A stretch of DNA of 64,000 nt from Lepidostoma basale. Lineage: Eukaryota > Arthropoda > Insecta > Trichoptera > Lepidostomatidae. Shown piece after piece: positions 1 to 8,818 of the stretch. The stretch is from the NCBI GenBank assembly GCA_022606425.2, contig JAHDVF020000864.1, positions 434,001 to 498,000 of the forward strand. Reading direction: 5' to 3'. Under the pieces are notes generated by a model. It saw only the letters and a program-made list of their open reading frames with translations. It was not told the DNA's origin and did no database searches. A program made the translations under genes and the position numbers. Position 1 is the first letter of the stretch; every line of letters begins with the position of its first letter.

Positions 1-812
1 TTAATCCCACTAAAAGAAATGCATAATTTTAGAACTCGAGCCTCAATTAGCATTTTAATTTGCTGTTGGTAGTAACTATGGAAAATGGTATATAATATAA
101 TGCTCATTTCTTAGTTTTTTTCCCTTAAACAAATAAGGAAGATACTTGTTTTTTACAGCATTAACGTATTTCTCAGTAATTTTTAACTCGTTAATTATTC
201 GGGATATGGACAAGAAAACGAAAATAATTTTTATTTACTCTGGACCATGTTACACTTCAAATATATATTTTTTATTTGTTATTTTTATCTTTTATTTTTA
301 TCGTTTGTAATTTCAGTAGAAAGTGAACTGTATTATATTTATATTTTGTGAATTTTTTTGGGTGTACCCTAATTTCCCCACCAAAAATGTTTACATTAAT
401 ATTTCAACAGTATTTATTTTGGAATTTTATTTCGAGCATTTCCAAAAATTATTTTTGTTAAAATACGCTTTTTATGTTTGTATAATATTTTTTGTCTCAC
501 TATTTAACTAGTACATGTTTATTCAGATTATAACATAATAACATGTTACCATACGTACAGTTTTAAGATTTCTTTAGCATTTATTTGGGATTTTTTACAT
601 ACTGTTAATATAATGAATATTGAAATTCTGTTATCTTAACGAAATGTACAATATATTTTAATTGTTTTATTGGATGCACAAAATATTTCACAATATATTT
701 TAGAGATGATCTCTATCATCATGTGTACCATTACGTATATTTACACATGAGGATGGAGATCACCTCTTAACATGCTGTGGAATATTTTTGTTTATAAAAA
801 ATTTTTAAACTA
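1..812. other. AT-rich non-coding stretch
   Basis: Very AT-rich with long T runs. The only open frame (323-511) is low-complexity F/I/Y-rich translation of T-rich DNA, and I do not accept it as a gene. Nothing else was recognised. The segment TTATAAAAAATTT near 791 resembles TTATAAAATTT near 1217 on the far side of the next LINE fragment and may be its target-site duplication. Confidence 0.5.
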
Positions 813-1210
813 ACTAACTAACTAACTAACCATCACACCGTCTCCCCGAAGGGGTAGGCAGAAAGAATGGACTGCCACACTTTTCTTTCCTGACATATTT
901 CTCTTGCTTCCTCAACATTCATACATCGTGTCATGCACGCGCGTCGATTTCTCTGACTCCTCACATGGCCGACATTCAATATTTGATTTATTTGATCGTG
1001 CCACGTTTTCCACGGTCTTCCTCTATTTCTGGTTCCATTTATATCGTTAACATATAATTTTTTTACCATTCTTTCTTCATTCATTCTTTCCATATGTCCA
1101 AACCATCTAAATGATCCTTTCATTATTTTGTTCATAACACCATCATTCGCACCGCATTCACTTCTTATATTTTCATTCGACACTCTATCATACACAGAGT
1201 ATCCACACAT
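813..1210 (-). mobile_element. LINE 3' fragment, TTAG-tailed family, copy 1 (least decayed)
   Basis: Minus-strand end of a non-LTR retrotransposon. It encodes 125 residues with no internal stop. These are the C-terminal tail downstream of a reverse transcriptase: KGSFRWFGHMERM, then RNRGRPWKTWHDQI, then NRRACMTRCMNVEEAR, ending in SAYPFGETV. After the stop the element ends in a (TTAG)n repeat (CTAACTAACTAACTAACC on + at about 812-830). The copy is 5'-truncated at about 1210, just inside the MCGYSVYDR motif. Such C-terminal modules are typical of insect endonuclease-reverse transcriptase LINEs. I cannot fix the clade. It serves as the reference for the other copies in this window. Confidence 0.85.
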
Positions 1211-1499
1211 TTCATATTATAAAATTTATAACGTGACTACTAATAATTTTACAAATTTTTCCTTTCAAATATATTGAAATATTTTGAAAATTCGAATATA
1301 TTTATAAATTAAGTATAATTAGACAATTTCAAACAAGGAACTCATTTTGAACAAGTGAAATATTTTCTGAGCGCCGTTTTCCGAAGACAATAAGCCGAAG
1401 TGTTCCACTACTGCGCCGTGTTCCGTTAATTAAATTTATTTGCATTCCCGAGCGCATTTGCCAAAACGGAAAAATATGTTAAGTGATGGTTGAGATGGT

Positions 1500-1653
1500 A
1501 CTTCCGAGTGCTCAGTGAGATGCTCTGCGGCGTGACGCGGTGAACTGGAAGCGGGATGAGTGGCTCTACATCTGGGTAGATGAGCTGGTCGGATGCGATG
1601 GAGCCGCGAGTAGCGCGCGCGGCGCGACGGCCCCGCGGGACCTGACCGCTCCG
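1500..1653 (+). promoter_or_regulatory. Candidate promoter / 5' UTR of an upstream first exon
   Basis: A sharp GC and CpG-rich island in AT-rich DNA, with GCGCGCGGCGCGACGG near 1615. An arthropod-type initiator TCAGTG sits at 1512-1517. Short upstream reading frames follow: ATG CTC TGC GGC to TGA, ATG AGT GGC to TAG, and a 22-codon one from ATGAGCTGG. They precede the ATG at 1654. The layout fits a 5' UTR with translation-limiting uORFs. The transcription start is inferred from composition and motif only. Confidence 0.4.
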
Positions 1654-1711
1654 ATGGGGCACTCGCCGGACCTCAGCCTGCTGGCGGCCAACCTGCTCAG
1701 GCTTATCATAG
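1654..1711 (+). CDS. Candidate first coding exon (alternative N-terminus)
   Basis: From ATG 1654 the exon reads MGHSPDLSLLAANLLRLII plus one G, and ends at a donor (ATAG|GTAAAAGT, intron from 1712). The residues SLLAANLLRLII form a short hydrophobic stretch like a signal peptide. The donor is phase 1, the same phase as the exon ending at 58146, so both could join the same acceptor as alternative first exons. I do not recognise the sequence, and the choice of ATG is uncertain because the same frame stays open upstream to about 1540. It could instead be non-coding 5' UTR or belong to a different gene. Confidence 0.4.
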
Positions 1712-2076
1712 GTAAAAGTGTTATACTTCTTAGTGGTGCTTAGGTCTTCTTACCTTACTGACGGTGTTCTTGTACCAAAAAAAGATTTGGTAGCGGCAAA
1801 AATGTATACAATTTCAAGGTATTATTTATATTAGATACCTACATATTTATGAAAATTTGGTTTGGTTCATGTGGTGCTCCTATAAATTTGGAGATATTTC
1901 TTGTAAGTGAATTGTTTTGGACAATTTGATTGTTGCTGCACTTTATAATAGTTAAATGCGACACGTAATACGTTTGTACTGTTTTGCTGTTAAAATTTTA
2001 TCAGTTTTTTCGTTTTTTTTTCAATTTCTTCAATATTATTTTTAAGTTCTTGCTGGTTAAGTCTTGCCTAGTTACA

Positions 2077-2280
2077 GCTAATTTAAAAACGGAGGATACG
2101 TGTTACATAAATTAAATAAACACAAAAGTCCGGATCGTCCATGTCAACATGTGCAACGTCGAAAAAAACATAATGTGTTATTACATTATGTGCTAAATTC
2201 AAAAACGGTGGATTCGTGGAACATAAATTAAATAGACAATATGTGCACCATCTAAAAAGAACATTTTGTGTTAATTTTTT
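2077..2280. repeat. Two-unit tandem direct repeat, period 115 bp
   Basis: Unit 1 starts at 2077 (GCTAATTTAAAAACGGAGGA) and unit 2 at 2192 (GCTAAATTCAAAAACGGTGG). They share ACATAAATTAAATA and the AACAT..TGTGTTA ending. Divergence is moderate, so the duplication is old. It lies in the candidate intron just after the donor at 1712. No function can be inferred. Confidence 0.6.
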
Positions 2281-2339
2281 TTTTGTTTTTTTACTTTATA
2301 TCAATATATCTTATATTATTTGTTTTAGATTTATTTTGT

Positions 2340-2520
2340 GGGTATTGGTCGATCGAAGTGTGCGCGGGAGATGCCTATTGGTGGCGATGAGATTCGCAAC
2401 TCGCGTCTCCCGCGGAGCGAAAAGAGAAGGATGGAGTGCCGCATCTGTAAAAGTGTGATAGTTCATTATTTCTGCCTACCCTTTCGGGGAGACCGCGTGA
2501 TGGTTATTTAGTTAGTTAGT
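2340..2520 (+). mobile_element. TTAG-tailed element, copy 2 (short composite form)
   Basis: The 3' 70 bases match the TTAG LINE end (TTTCTGCCTACCCTTTCGGG, then GTGATGG and a TTAG-type tail). Upstream, AGAAGGATGGAGTGCC is not part of the normal LINE end but recurs in copy 8 (reverse complement at about 23895-23912). The 5' side carries GGGAGATGCC...GCGTCTCCC, which can pair. This may be a short non-autonomous element that shares the LINE tail. Confidence 0.6.
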
Positions 2521-3397
2521 TACATATTTATAGTAATAAATATTTAAAACAACTTTTCTTCAATATACCCATGACATGCTTAAAGTCGACCTGCCTTTTA
2601 TTTAATAAACGCATTTAAATCTAAATACGTTTTTTCTATTGCGAAAAATTTTAAGGAAGCATTTTCATCCCAGATTTTATCTTCCCATTTCTAGTGCTTA
2701 TCGCTGACCATATTGATTTATTTTAAACAAAGCGTATTGTTAACGTTACAAAGCGAAGGTTGGAAAAAAGCCAAAGCAAGAGACCAAAAGAGTATCTGGG
2801 TAAGTGGCGCGAATTTTACTTGGTTAGTTTTCTAGACCCGTTTGATTAAAAAATCACGTACACTCACATTTGATTAGTTCAAGTTTTATAAGATCAAATA
2901 CGCACTGACATTATGATTCAAAAGTACTGTAAAGACTTGTGTGTGCTTTTAAACATAGAGAAATAAATTATTTAAAATCGCCTTATGTTCATATAATAAA
3001 AAAATACGTACTAATTTTGGTATCGTATACAAGTATCTACTAAATTATATGTATACTTACAAACAAAATAATTAGGCCGTTTCCTCGGAGTAGTAAGCAC
3101 AGAGAATGAAACGCCTTACTACTCTATTCATCAATTGTATTGAAATAATATAATGGCTTACATTAAAACTTTTAATATGTTTTTTTTATTGTTAATTATA
3201 ATTAGTTTATTGGCTTTTATCTAATTTATTCAATAAATCTACCTATGTTTGTAACCGATATAAAAAATATCATACACATCGAACGTTTTCCGACACTTCA
3301 CGTGGCCTAATTTTAATATTAATGCAACTATAATTGTGAACTTTTTGTTCATAATATTTAACAATCAAAATATTTTGTGAATTTTGCTATTCAATCG
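2521..3397. other. AT-rich non-coding stretch
   Basis: I see no gene, long inverted repeat or recognisable transposon here. A short GC-richer patch with a GTAAGTGG motif lies near 2800, without an exon around it. Confidence 0.4.
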
Positions 3398-3575
3398 TAG
3401 GCGTGGGCAGAAAGAATGTACCGCCACACTGTTATTTCTGGCATTCTTCTCTCGCTTTCTTAACATTCATATATCGTGTCAAGCATGCGCGTCGATTATT
3501 CCAACTTTCTCGCATGGCAGACATTAAATATTTGATTGATTTGACCGTGCCACGTTTTCCTCGATCTTATTCACA
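3398..3575 (-). mobile_element. LINE 3' fragment, TTAG family, copy 3
   Basis: GGCAGAAAGAATGTACCGCC and CATTCATATATCGTGTCA match copy 1 on the same strand. The CG-rich end and TTAG tail are lost and the reading frame is broken. The 5' end dissolves into AT-rich DNA after TTTTCCTCGATCTTA. Confidence 0.75.
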
Positions 3576-3649
3576 CTAAGACACAAGTATTTGTTTGATT
3601 CTAATTTGATCACACTAAGGCGAAAGCTTCAAACATTCAAATACATTAT

Positions 3650-3684
3650 CCAAGTTTAACGCTTGTTATAAACGTTAAACTTGG
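3650..3684. repeat. Perfect 12-bp stem-loop
   Basis: CCAAGTTTAACG at 3650-3661 is mirrored exactly by CGTTAAACTTGG at 3673-3684, with an 11-base loop. No T-run or coding context suggests a terminator. It may be the core of a decayed palindromic element. Confidence 0.6.
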
Positions 3685-4090
3685 AAAACAGATTTTTCAG
3701 AAGTTTGATTTAAATATTGGAAAATTTATTTCATTGAAAATTAAATAAAAGAGAAAGGTTCTCGAATAACAGAGTTTTTCAATTTATGCATTTATTCCTC
3801 GTCCAAAAAAAATCTTTATGGAAAGCGCCATATGACGCGAGACGTGCTGAAAATTCCCAAATTCTTTTAAATCGTCTCGATTGATGTATGAAACGTGTCC
3901 CGCAATTACGTAAACATTTTTGCTTATGGAATATTTTTTATTCGTTTTAGGTTATAAATCTTATTTTAAATTTAAATAAATCATACGTTAAACTATTTCT
4001 ATTTAAATTGTATCTAGTCATAATGTATTGCTTCAATAAATAAAAAATATTATGGTACTTTTCACAAATAATAAATTTCGGTACAAATTT

Positions 4091-4369
4091 CAAAACGAAT
4101 TTCGGTGATCGAGCCTTTGCAGTAGCCGGCCCATCAGCTTGGAACAATCTCCCTTTCATACCTTAGATGCATAAATGATCCCACAGATTTCAGATCTAAG
4201 CTGGAAACCCATGTTTTTCATATTTCGTATCCAACTTAAAACTTGTGTATTTTGTTCTATTATACTTTCTAGCCAATCACGAATATCAGATGCAGCTTTC
4301 ATATCTAAATTTGTTGATTTAAAACACCTCTTAATGCGCCCTTGAGGTGATTATAACACAAAAACGGCA
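4091..4369 (+). mobile_element. LINE 3' end with AFAVAGPSAWN motif, copy A (5' part)
   Basis: The + strand reads FGDRAFAVAGPSAWNNLP and then a stop. This is the usual C-terminus of CR1/jockey-type LINE open reading frames. It is followed by a 3' UTR shared with copy B at 50051-50360 (CTTAGATGCATAAATGATC, CAGATCTAAGCTG, ACAAAAACGGC). The 3' UTR is interrupted at 4370 by an inserted inverted-dimer element and resumes at 4867. Confidence 0.75.
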
Positions 4370-4878
4370 ACATTTTGAATGTATACAAATTCTTATAGAA
4401 AAATTCTGGATTTTACCCATTGCGGATAAATTATTTTTTTATAAGAATTAATTGTATTTCAATAGAGACGAAGATGTAAATTGTTTTCTGGGAACAGAAT
4501 ATGGTGGCCGAGGCGCTTACAGGACTTATGACCTGTCATTGGTTGGGTTGAGCGATCGCTTTATGTTTAACAACATTCCCCATTCCGCCCTTCTTATGGT
4601 CACCACGTCTGACAATTTTTTGGAAGTTGTATATATGCTAGAATGCTGCGCCTATCTTCACATTTTTTTAATCCTAATAGATGGCGCTAGTGTAGAGTAA
4701 ACTAAAAAATGTGAATATAGGCGGATTGGGGAATGTTGTTAAACATAAAGCGATCGCTCAACCCAAACAATGACAGGTCATAAGTCCTGTAAGCGACTCG
4801 GCCACCATATTCTGTTCCCAGAAAACAATTTACATCTTCGTCTCTATTGAAATACAATTAATCCTTACAAAAACGGCA
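4358..4878. mobile_element. Inverted-dimer short retroposon with 12-bp target duplication
   Basis: The insertion occupies 4370-4866 and is flanked by a perfect direct repeat ACAAAAACGGCA at 4358-4369 and 4867-4878. The empty site exists in LINE copy B near 50330. It contains two head-to-head copies of one unit. The left arm (about 4446-4690) and right arm (about 4640-4866) pair almost perfectly (GAGACGAAGATGTAAATTG against CAATTTACATCTTCGTCTC), so the DNA can fold into a hairpin of about 400 bases. The same unit occurs singly at 42018-42308. A 70-base non-palindromic lead (4370-4442) precedes the left arm. A long target duplication favours target-primed retroposition over cut-and-paste transposition. 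The 82-codon frame at 4452-4700 is a by-product. Confidence 0.8.
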
Positions 4879-4910
4879 CTTTAAAAATTAGCACATTATT
4901 ATTATTTATT
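4879..4910 (+). mobile_element. LINE 3' UTR, copy A (continuation)
   Basis: CTTTAAAAATTAGCACATTA continues the 3' UTR seen without interruption in copy B (CTTTTAAAAGTAAGCATATT at about 50338), which shows the LINE end was split by the insertion. Confidence 0.6.
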
Positions 4911-5329
4911 ATTAAAGCCTTCATTATTTTTTTCCTCATTCTGTGGAAAAAATGTGCAGTATATTTTTTACCGAAAACTTGCTTTAAAAAAAATCCACAA
5001 TTCGGATTAAAATATTGTTTTCACAGCCAAAAAGTTAACTCCATGAATTCTCAGTTTCTATATACTCGTATAAAGGAATATTAAGGTGTGATTCCTACAT
5101 GTTCATACCCCCGTATGTATTTGGTATCTACATAAACCTACTCATTTACGTGCACTCTCTTTGAAAGAACAAAATGTTCGTTCAAAACGTATTATTTACC
5201 TTTCGGCAATGTTTGTATATGTGGTGGAGAGCGGCAGCCTCGCCTCTGCGAAGAGCGCGAATAAAATTCAATTTCGATTTTTTTATAACCGTACTCCTGT
5301 TTCGTGAAGTAATTTTTTAACAAACCGTT
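4911..5329. other. AT-rich non-coding stretch
   Basis: Nothing recognised except mildly GC-richer DNA near 5220-5265 (GGTGGAGAGCGGCAGCC). Confidence 0.35.
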
Positions 5330-5500
5330 TCGGCGCTGGAGCGCTCCCATTGTGCTCTTAGTCGACCAAATCCCTAAGGATATTCGTACGTGACAACCGC
5401 TTCATCATCTAGTATTTGATTCGTTGGCGTGCTACGCTGCCTTTCCTCGCGGGAAATCCATCGTACACTGGATTTACGAATCCATAGTACTCTCAGTAAT
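5330..5500. promoter_or_regulatory. GC-richer island, candidate conserved intronic element
   Basis: Composition changes abruptly (GGCGCTGGAGCGCTCCCATT, TTCCTCGCGGGAAATCC) with no transposon similarity or convincing open frame. Such islands recur through the window. Selection is inferred from composition alone. Confidence 0.3.
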
Positions 5501-6299
5501 TATCCATCTGTATATGGGTATTGTTATGGATCAACAGTATAAATCTGAATTCTTTGTTTATTTGTTTTTAATATGCCATTTATATCGTCTCTACACTAAC
5601 AATTTAAATAATTTTGGAAATCTATGAAAACATTGACATTCATTTGAAAGAAAATCTTAAATGATCGACCTTGTACTTACTTACCTTGGACGAGTGTTCT
5701 AAGCTGTAAAGCTATGTCCAGTAGTTATTTTTCTGTATTTATCAATGTCATTATACATATTTATTTTTACTATTCCGTCTCCAAACGAAGTTTCTTCCAA
5801 CTTCAACAATCCGTGTCATCTTCCTTAATATCAATTCCAAAATTAATTATTTTGAATATTGATATTATTCAAAAACGCTGTAAAGAAACATGGTGTCTAC
5901 AAATATTTCTTTACAGCGTTGAAGTTATCCTCAGTGGCAATTCGAGTGCCCAACTTTCTCGTACGTAATGTAGCTGAGATGTGGCAGTGCAATCGAAATC
6001 TTTAGTAAGGGAAGGATTGGAGTGTATGAGATGATTTTACATGAGTGAAGACACATCGAGCTTATATTATTAACATTCATATTATTCATTTATTTCATAA
6101 TTGATTCCGATGCTGATTTTAAAATTCTTGACGTTTTTATATTTATTTTTTACAAGAATGTTGTATTTTGCATAAAATATTTTATACAATATTTTTCAGT
6201 AACACCTTTGTTATATATATATTTTTTTACATCGTCTTAAAAATCCAATTTCCTTAATTTTGTTTTATTCGTAATTTTCGGAGGTGTGTTATCCTGATA
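5501..6299. other. AT-rich non-coding stretch
   Basis: The open frames at 5424-5627 and 5714-5968 have no recognisable domains and biased T-rich translation. A consensus-like donor AAG|GTAAGTA lies on the minus strand at about 5682, with no supporting exon. No gene is called. Confidence 0.35.
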
Positions 6300-6490
6300 T
6301 TAATCTTTAATCATTTTGAGTGATTATTTTCACACCGTCGCATCATGGGGCAATTTGTACCTACTCTCATTATCTGCCCGAGAAGCGCTCCGTTAGGCGT
6401 CCAGGCGTTGTGCGTCGGCGTCGTTTGCTAAATTAAGCTTCCTTCCGCTTACCGGCAATAATGTAGTCATTACGTGCATTACGGTTAAAC
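6300..6490. promoter_or_regulatory. GC-richer island, candidate conserved element
   Basis: CCCGAGAAGCGCTCCGTTAG and GCGTCGGCGTCGTTTGC stand out from the background. There is no repeat copy elsewhere in the window and no open frame. It may be an enhancer-type element. Confidence 0.3.
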
Positions 6491-7020
6491 AATTAAAATC
6501 TAGCAATTTGAAAATGATATTAATGATCTTGCTATATAAAAAATAATCGCCTGTACTAAAGCTCTTTCATCTCAAATATGATACATATGAAAAACACAAA
6601 ATGCCCCCCGGTTTGGCTTTTGAAACATTTCATTAATTACCTATTTTCTACCAGATTTAATTATGCTTAAATCCCTTTATTTAAATATTATACTCTCTTT
6701 TCAACTCAACCACCAACATTTCAAGATATATATGTATAATTATTAATATGTTTGTTACAAGAATTCGTTTTTTTATTTACGTATTTGTCAAAATAACAAA
6801 AATAACTCCATCTTTTTCCATTTTCTCATATCTCCTCTTTGTGATGTTTTTCTTCCACCAATGAATATGTTTACTTAAATGATACCAAGTTATAAATATA
6901 CACAAATTATGATATTTTTACTATGATTTAGATGGTCTAGTTTTAAATTGTATAATCATCACTGCCAGTAAAAAAAAATTTTTTTAATTGTCTTGCAACA
7001 AACCTTTTTGTAAATATTTC
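6491..7020. other. AT-rich non-coding stretch
   Basis: Nothing recognised on either strand. Confidence 0.35.
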
Positions 7021-7260
7021 CTATGGTTGTGGTCGTTGGGTTTGTATTTCAAAATGGAAGTGTACGTTTTCGGTTTGGTGAAACGGGAGTGCATTTTTAC
7101 ATTCGCGTGTGCGATAGATTTATTTCCCTTAGAATACTAGTATCAAGAGAAATTTGTGTTCCGGTATATCACCACTCCATACTGAAGTGGAGTGGCCATG
7201 GCAGACGCTTGGCGCGCTACACCGTACAATTTATGCCCGTAATGAGAGTCCAGCGTGTAC
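7021..7260. promoter_or_regulatory. GC-richer island with an open frame
   Basis: A + strand frame stays open from 7023 to 7436 (137 codons). Its first part overlaps a GC-richer patch (ACTGAAGTGGAGTGGCCATG). Its C-terminal half is a hydrophobic F/L/I run translated from T-rich DNA. No domain is recognisable and there is no Kozak or splice context. I favour a conserved non-coding element over a gene. Confidence 0.25.
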
Positions 7261-8174
7261 TTGTGATACTGTTCTATACACTATTTCTAGATCTTACGTT
7301 TTTCAGATTTTTTATATTTGATATACTTCACATACATATATATTTTTTCAGTTCCACGTCATCGTTTTTTCTCAGAACTTTATTAAAAAAAACAATACAT
7401 AAAGTATTCATTACATTTACAGTAACTTGCTTATAACATCTCAATAAAATTTTCCCATCAAAAAAGTTGGACAGAATAACTAGCTTAGATGGCATGTGAG
7501 CATTCAATAACATTCTGCGGAAGTACCACTTAACTATAGTATCAATGAATTATTGTTTTATTAGCTTTTAGTTTAGATTATATAGTGGATTATATATTTT
7601 TTTTTTGAATTAACATCAAAGATGCTCACTATCTCGCTTAAAAGCTCAGTAATGATATCTGATTCCATAATGTTAAAAAAAAAACTGTAAACGATTTGTG
7701 TCAACCGAAAACGCCGAAGTTTGTTTATTTTCTGTTCAAATAACATTTGTACCGGATAAATACCACTTAGGTCTGAATTGGCATTCCTCTTGTTATTCCA
7801 ACGAGATTGTTTTCGATACGTATTTGTGTTCCATTACATTACGTAGACTCACTGCCATATTAGTATTGGTAAGCGGATAAACCTTAATACATTCGGTAGC
7901 GAAATTGTCACATTGTTAAGATCCACGAGTATTTACTTGAAGTAATGAAATCTGTGTGCTGTAAATCCAACAAAATGATAATAAAATTCATCAATACTCC
8001 CCAATAAATTCTCCAACGGCCGATTGCAATGCTTTTTACCGATTAAGCTTCATAAAGGCTTATGAGATCTCTTTGACAAATATGTGATAAATCTGTATAT
8101 GATAGTGTCAATAATGTCATAAGAAATTAATGCAGTGCGAATGAAAGTACTTTGAATAAAATAATGATAGATTC
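7261..8174. other. AT-rich non-coding stretch
   Basis: An acceptor-like TATTTTTTCAG ends at 7351, but no donor or coding signal follows. Nothing else recognised. Confidence 0.35.
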
Positions 8175-8445
8175 ATTAATATGATTTGGATACATGAAAA
8201 GAGGAAATGAAGAAATTATAGTAAAGAAAGTATATGTAAACGACGTAGACGGAACTAGAAATAGAGAAAAACGTGTCACGATCAAATCAATAAACTATTA
8301 AATATTGGTCACGTGAGGATTAAAAAAAATCGAAATACGTGCATGTTACGATATCAGGAAAAAATTGTATGGCGCTCCATTATTTCTTCCTACCCCTTCG
8401 GAGAGACGGCGTGATGGTTATTTGATTAATTATTTAGCTTCAATG
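8175..8445 (+). mobile_element. LINE 3' fragment, TTAG family, copy 4
   Basis: The + strand matches the family C-terminus with an internal deletion. It reads GTAAAGAAAGTATATGTAAA (VKKVYVN), then NIGHVR-like codons, then CCTACCCCTTCGGAGAGACG and GTGATGGTTATTTGATTAAT. The (TTAG)n tail is decayed to TTATTTGATTAATTATTTAG. The reading frame is broken. Confidence 0.75.
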
Positions 8446-8805
8446 AATGATTTACCATTAATTTTGATATTGAATTCAACTCGGAAGCTTATTGTATTAA
8501 ATTCAATAAGATAAAACGGTAACCACTCGTATATAGATGATGCAAGAAACAATTTCGTAGAATGCAAATCTCAGTCCCATGTTTTTCAAAACTCCTAATT
8601 AAGAAGTACAATTAATATATAATATAATAATACAATATTTTTGAGTAATATTTTCAATAATTTGTTTACATGTTTTTATATCTGAACTATGTATTGTTGT
8701 CATTATTCTTATGAATTTTATTGATTCGTAATTGATGAATAGATAGCTATTGATTATTATATTTAAATCAGTATTTGCTATTTGTTATGCACGTTCTAAT
8801 TAACT

Positions 8806-8818
8806 GATTCCACGAACT
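8806..8818. repeat. Target-site duplication, left copy
   Basis: GATTCCACGAACT recurs exactly at 10421-10433, flanking the RTE-like LINE insertion. Confidence 0.85.

Noticed and set aside
812..830. CTAA/TTAG repeat as telomeric-type sequence
   Set aside because: Insect telomere repeats are TTAGG. Here the unit is TTAG and always sits at the 3' end of the same LINE family.
4452..4700. 82-codon + frame
   Set aside because: Lies wholly in the palindromic retroposon. The mirror arm gives no corresponding protein and no domain is visible.
5675..5690. Minus-strand donor AAG|GTAAGTA marking an antisense exon
   Set aside because: No coding frame, acceptor or conserved block is linked to it.
7023..7436. 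137-codon + frame as a membrane protein
   Set aside because: The hydrophobic part comes from T-rich DNA. No start context, domain or splice signals.
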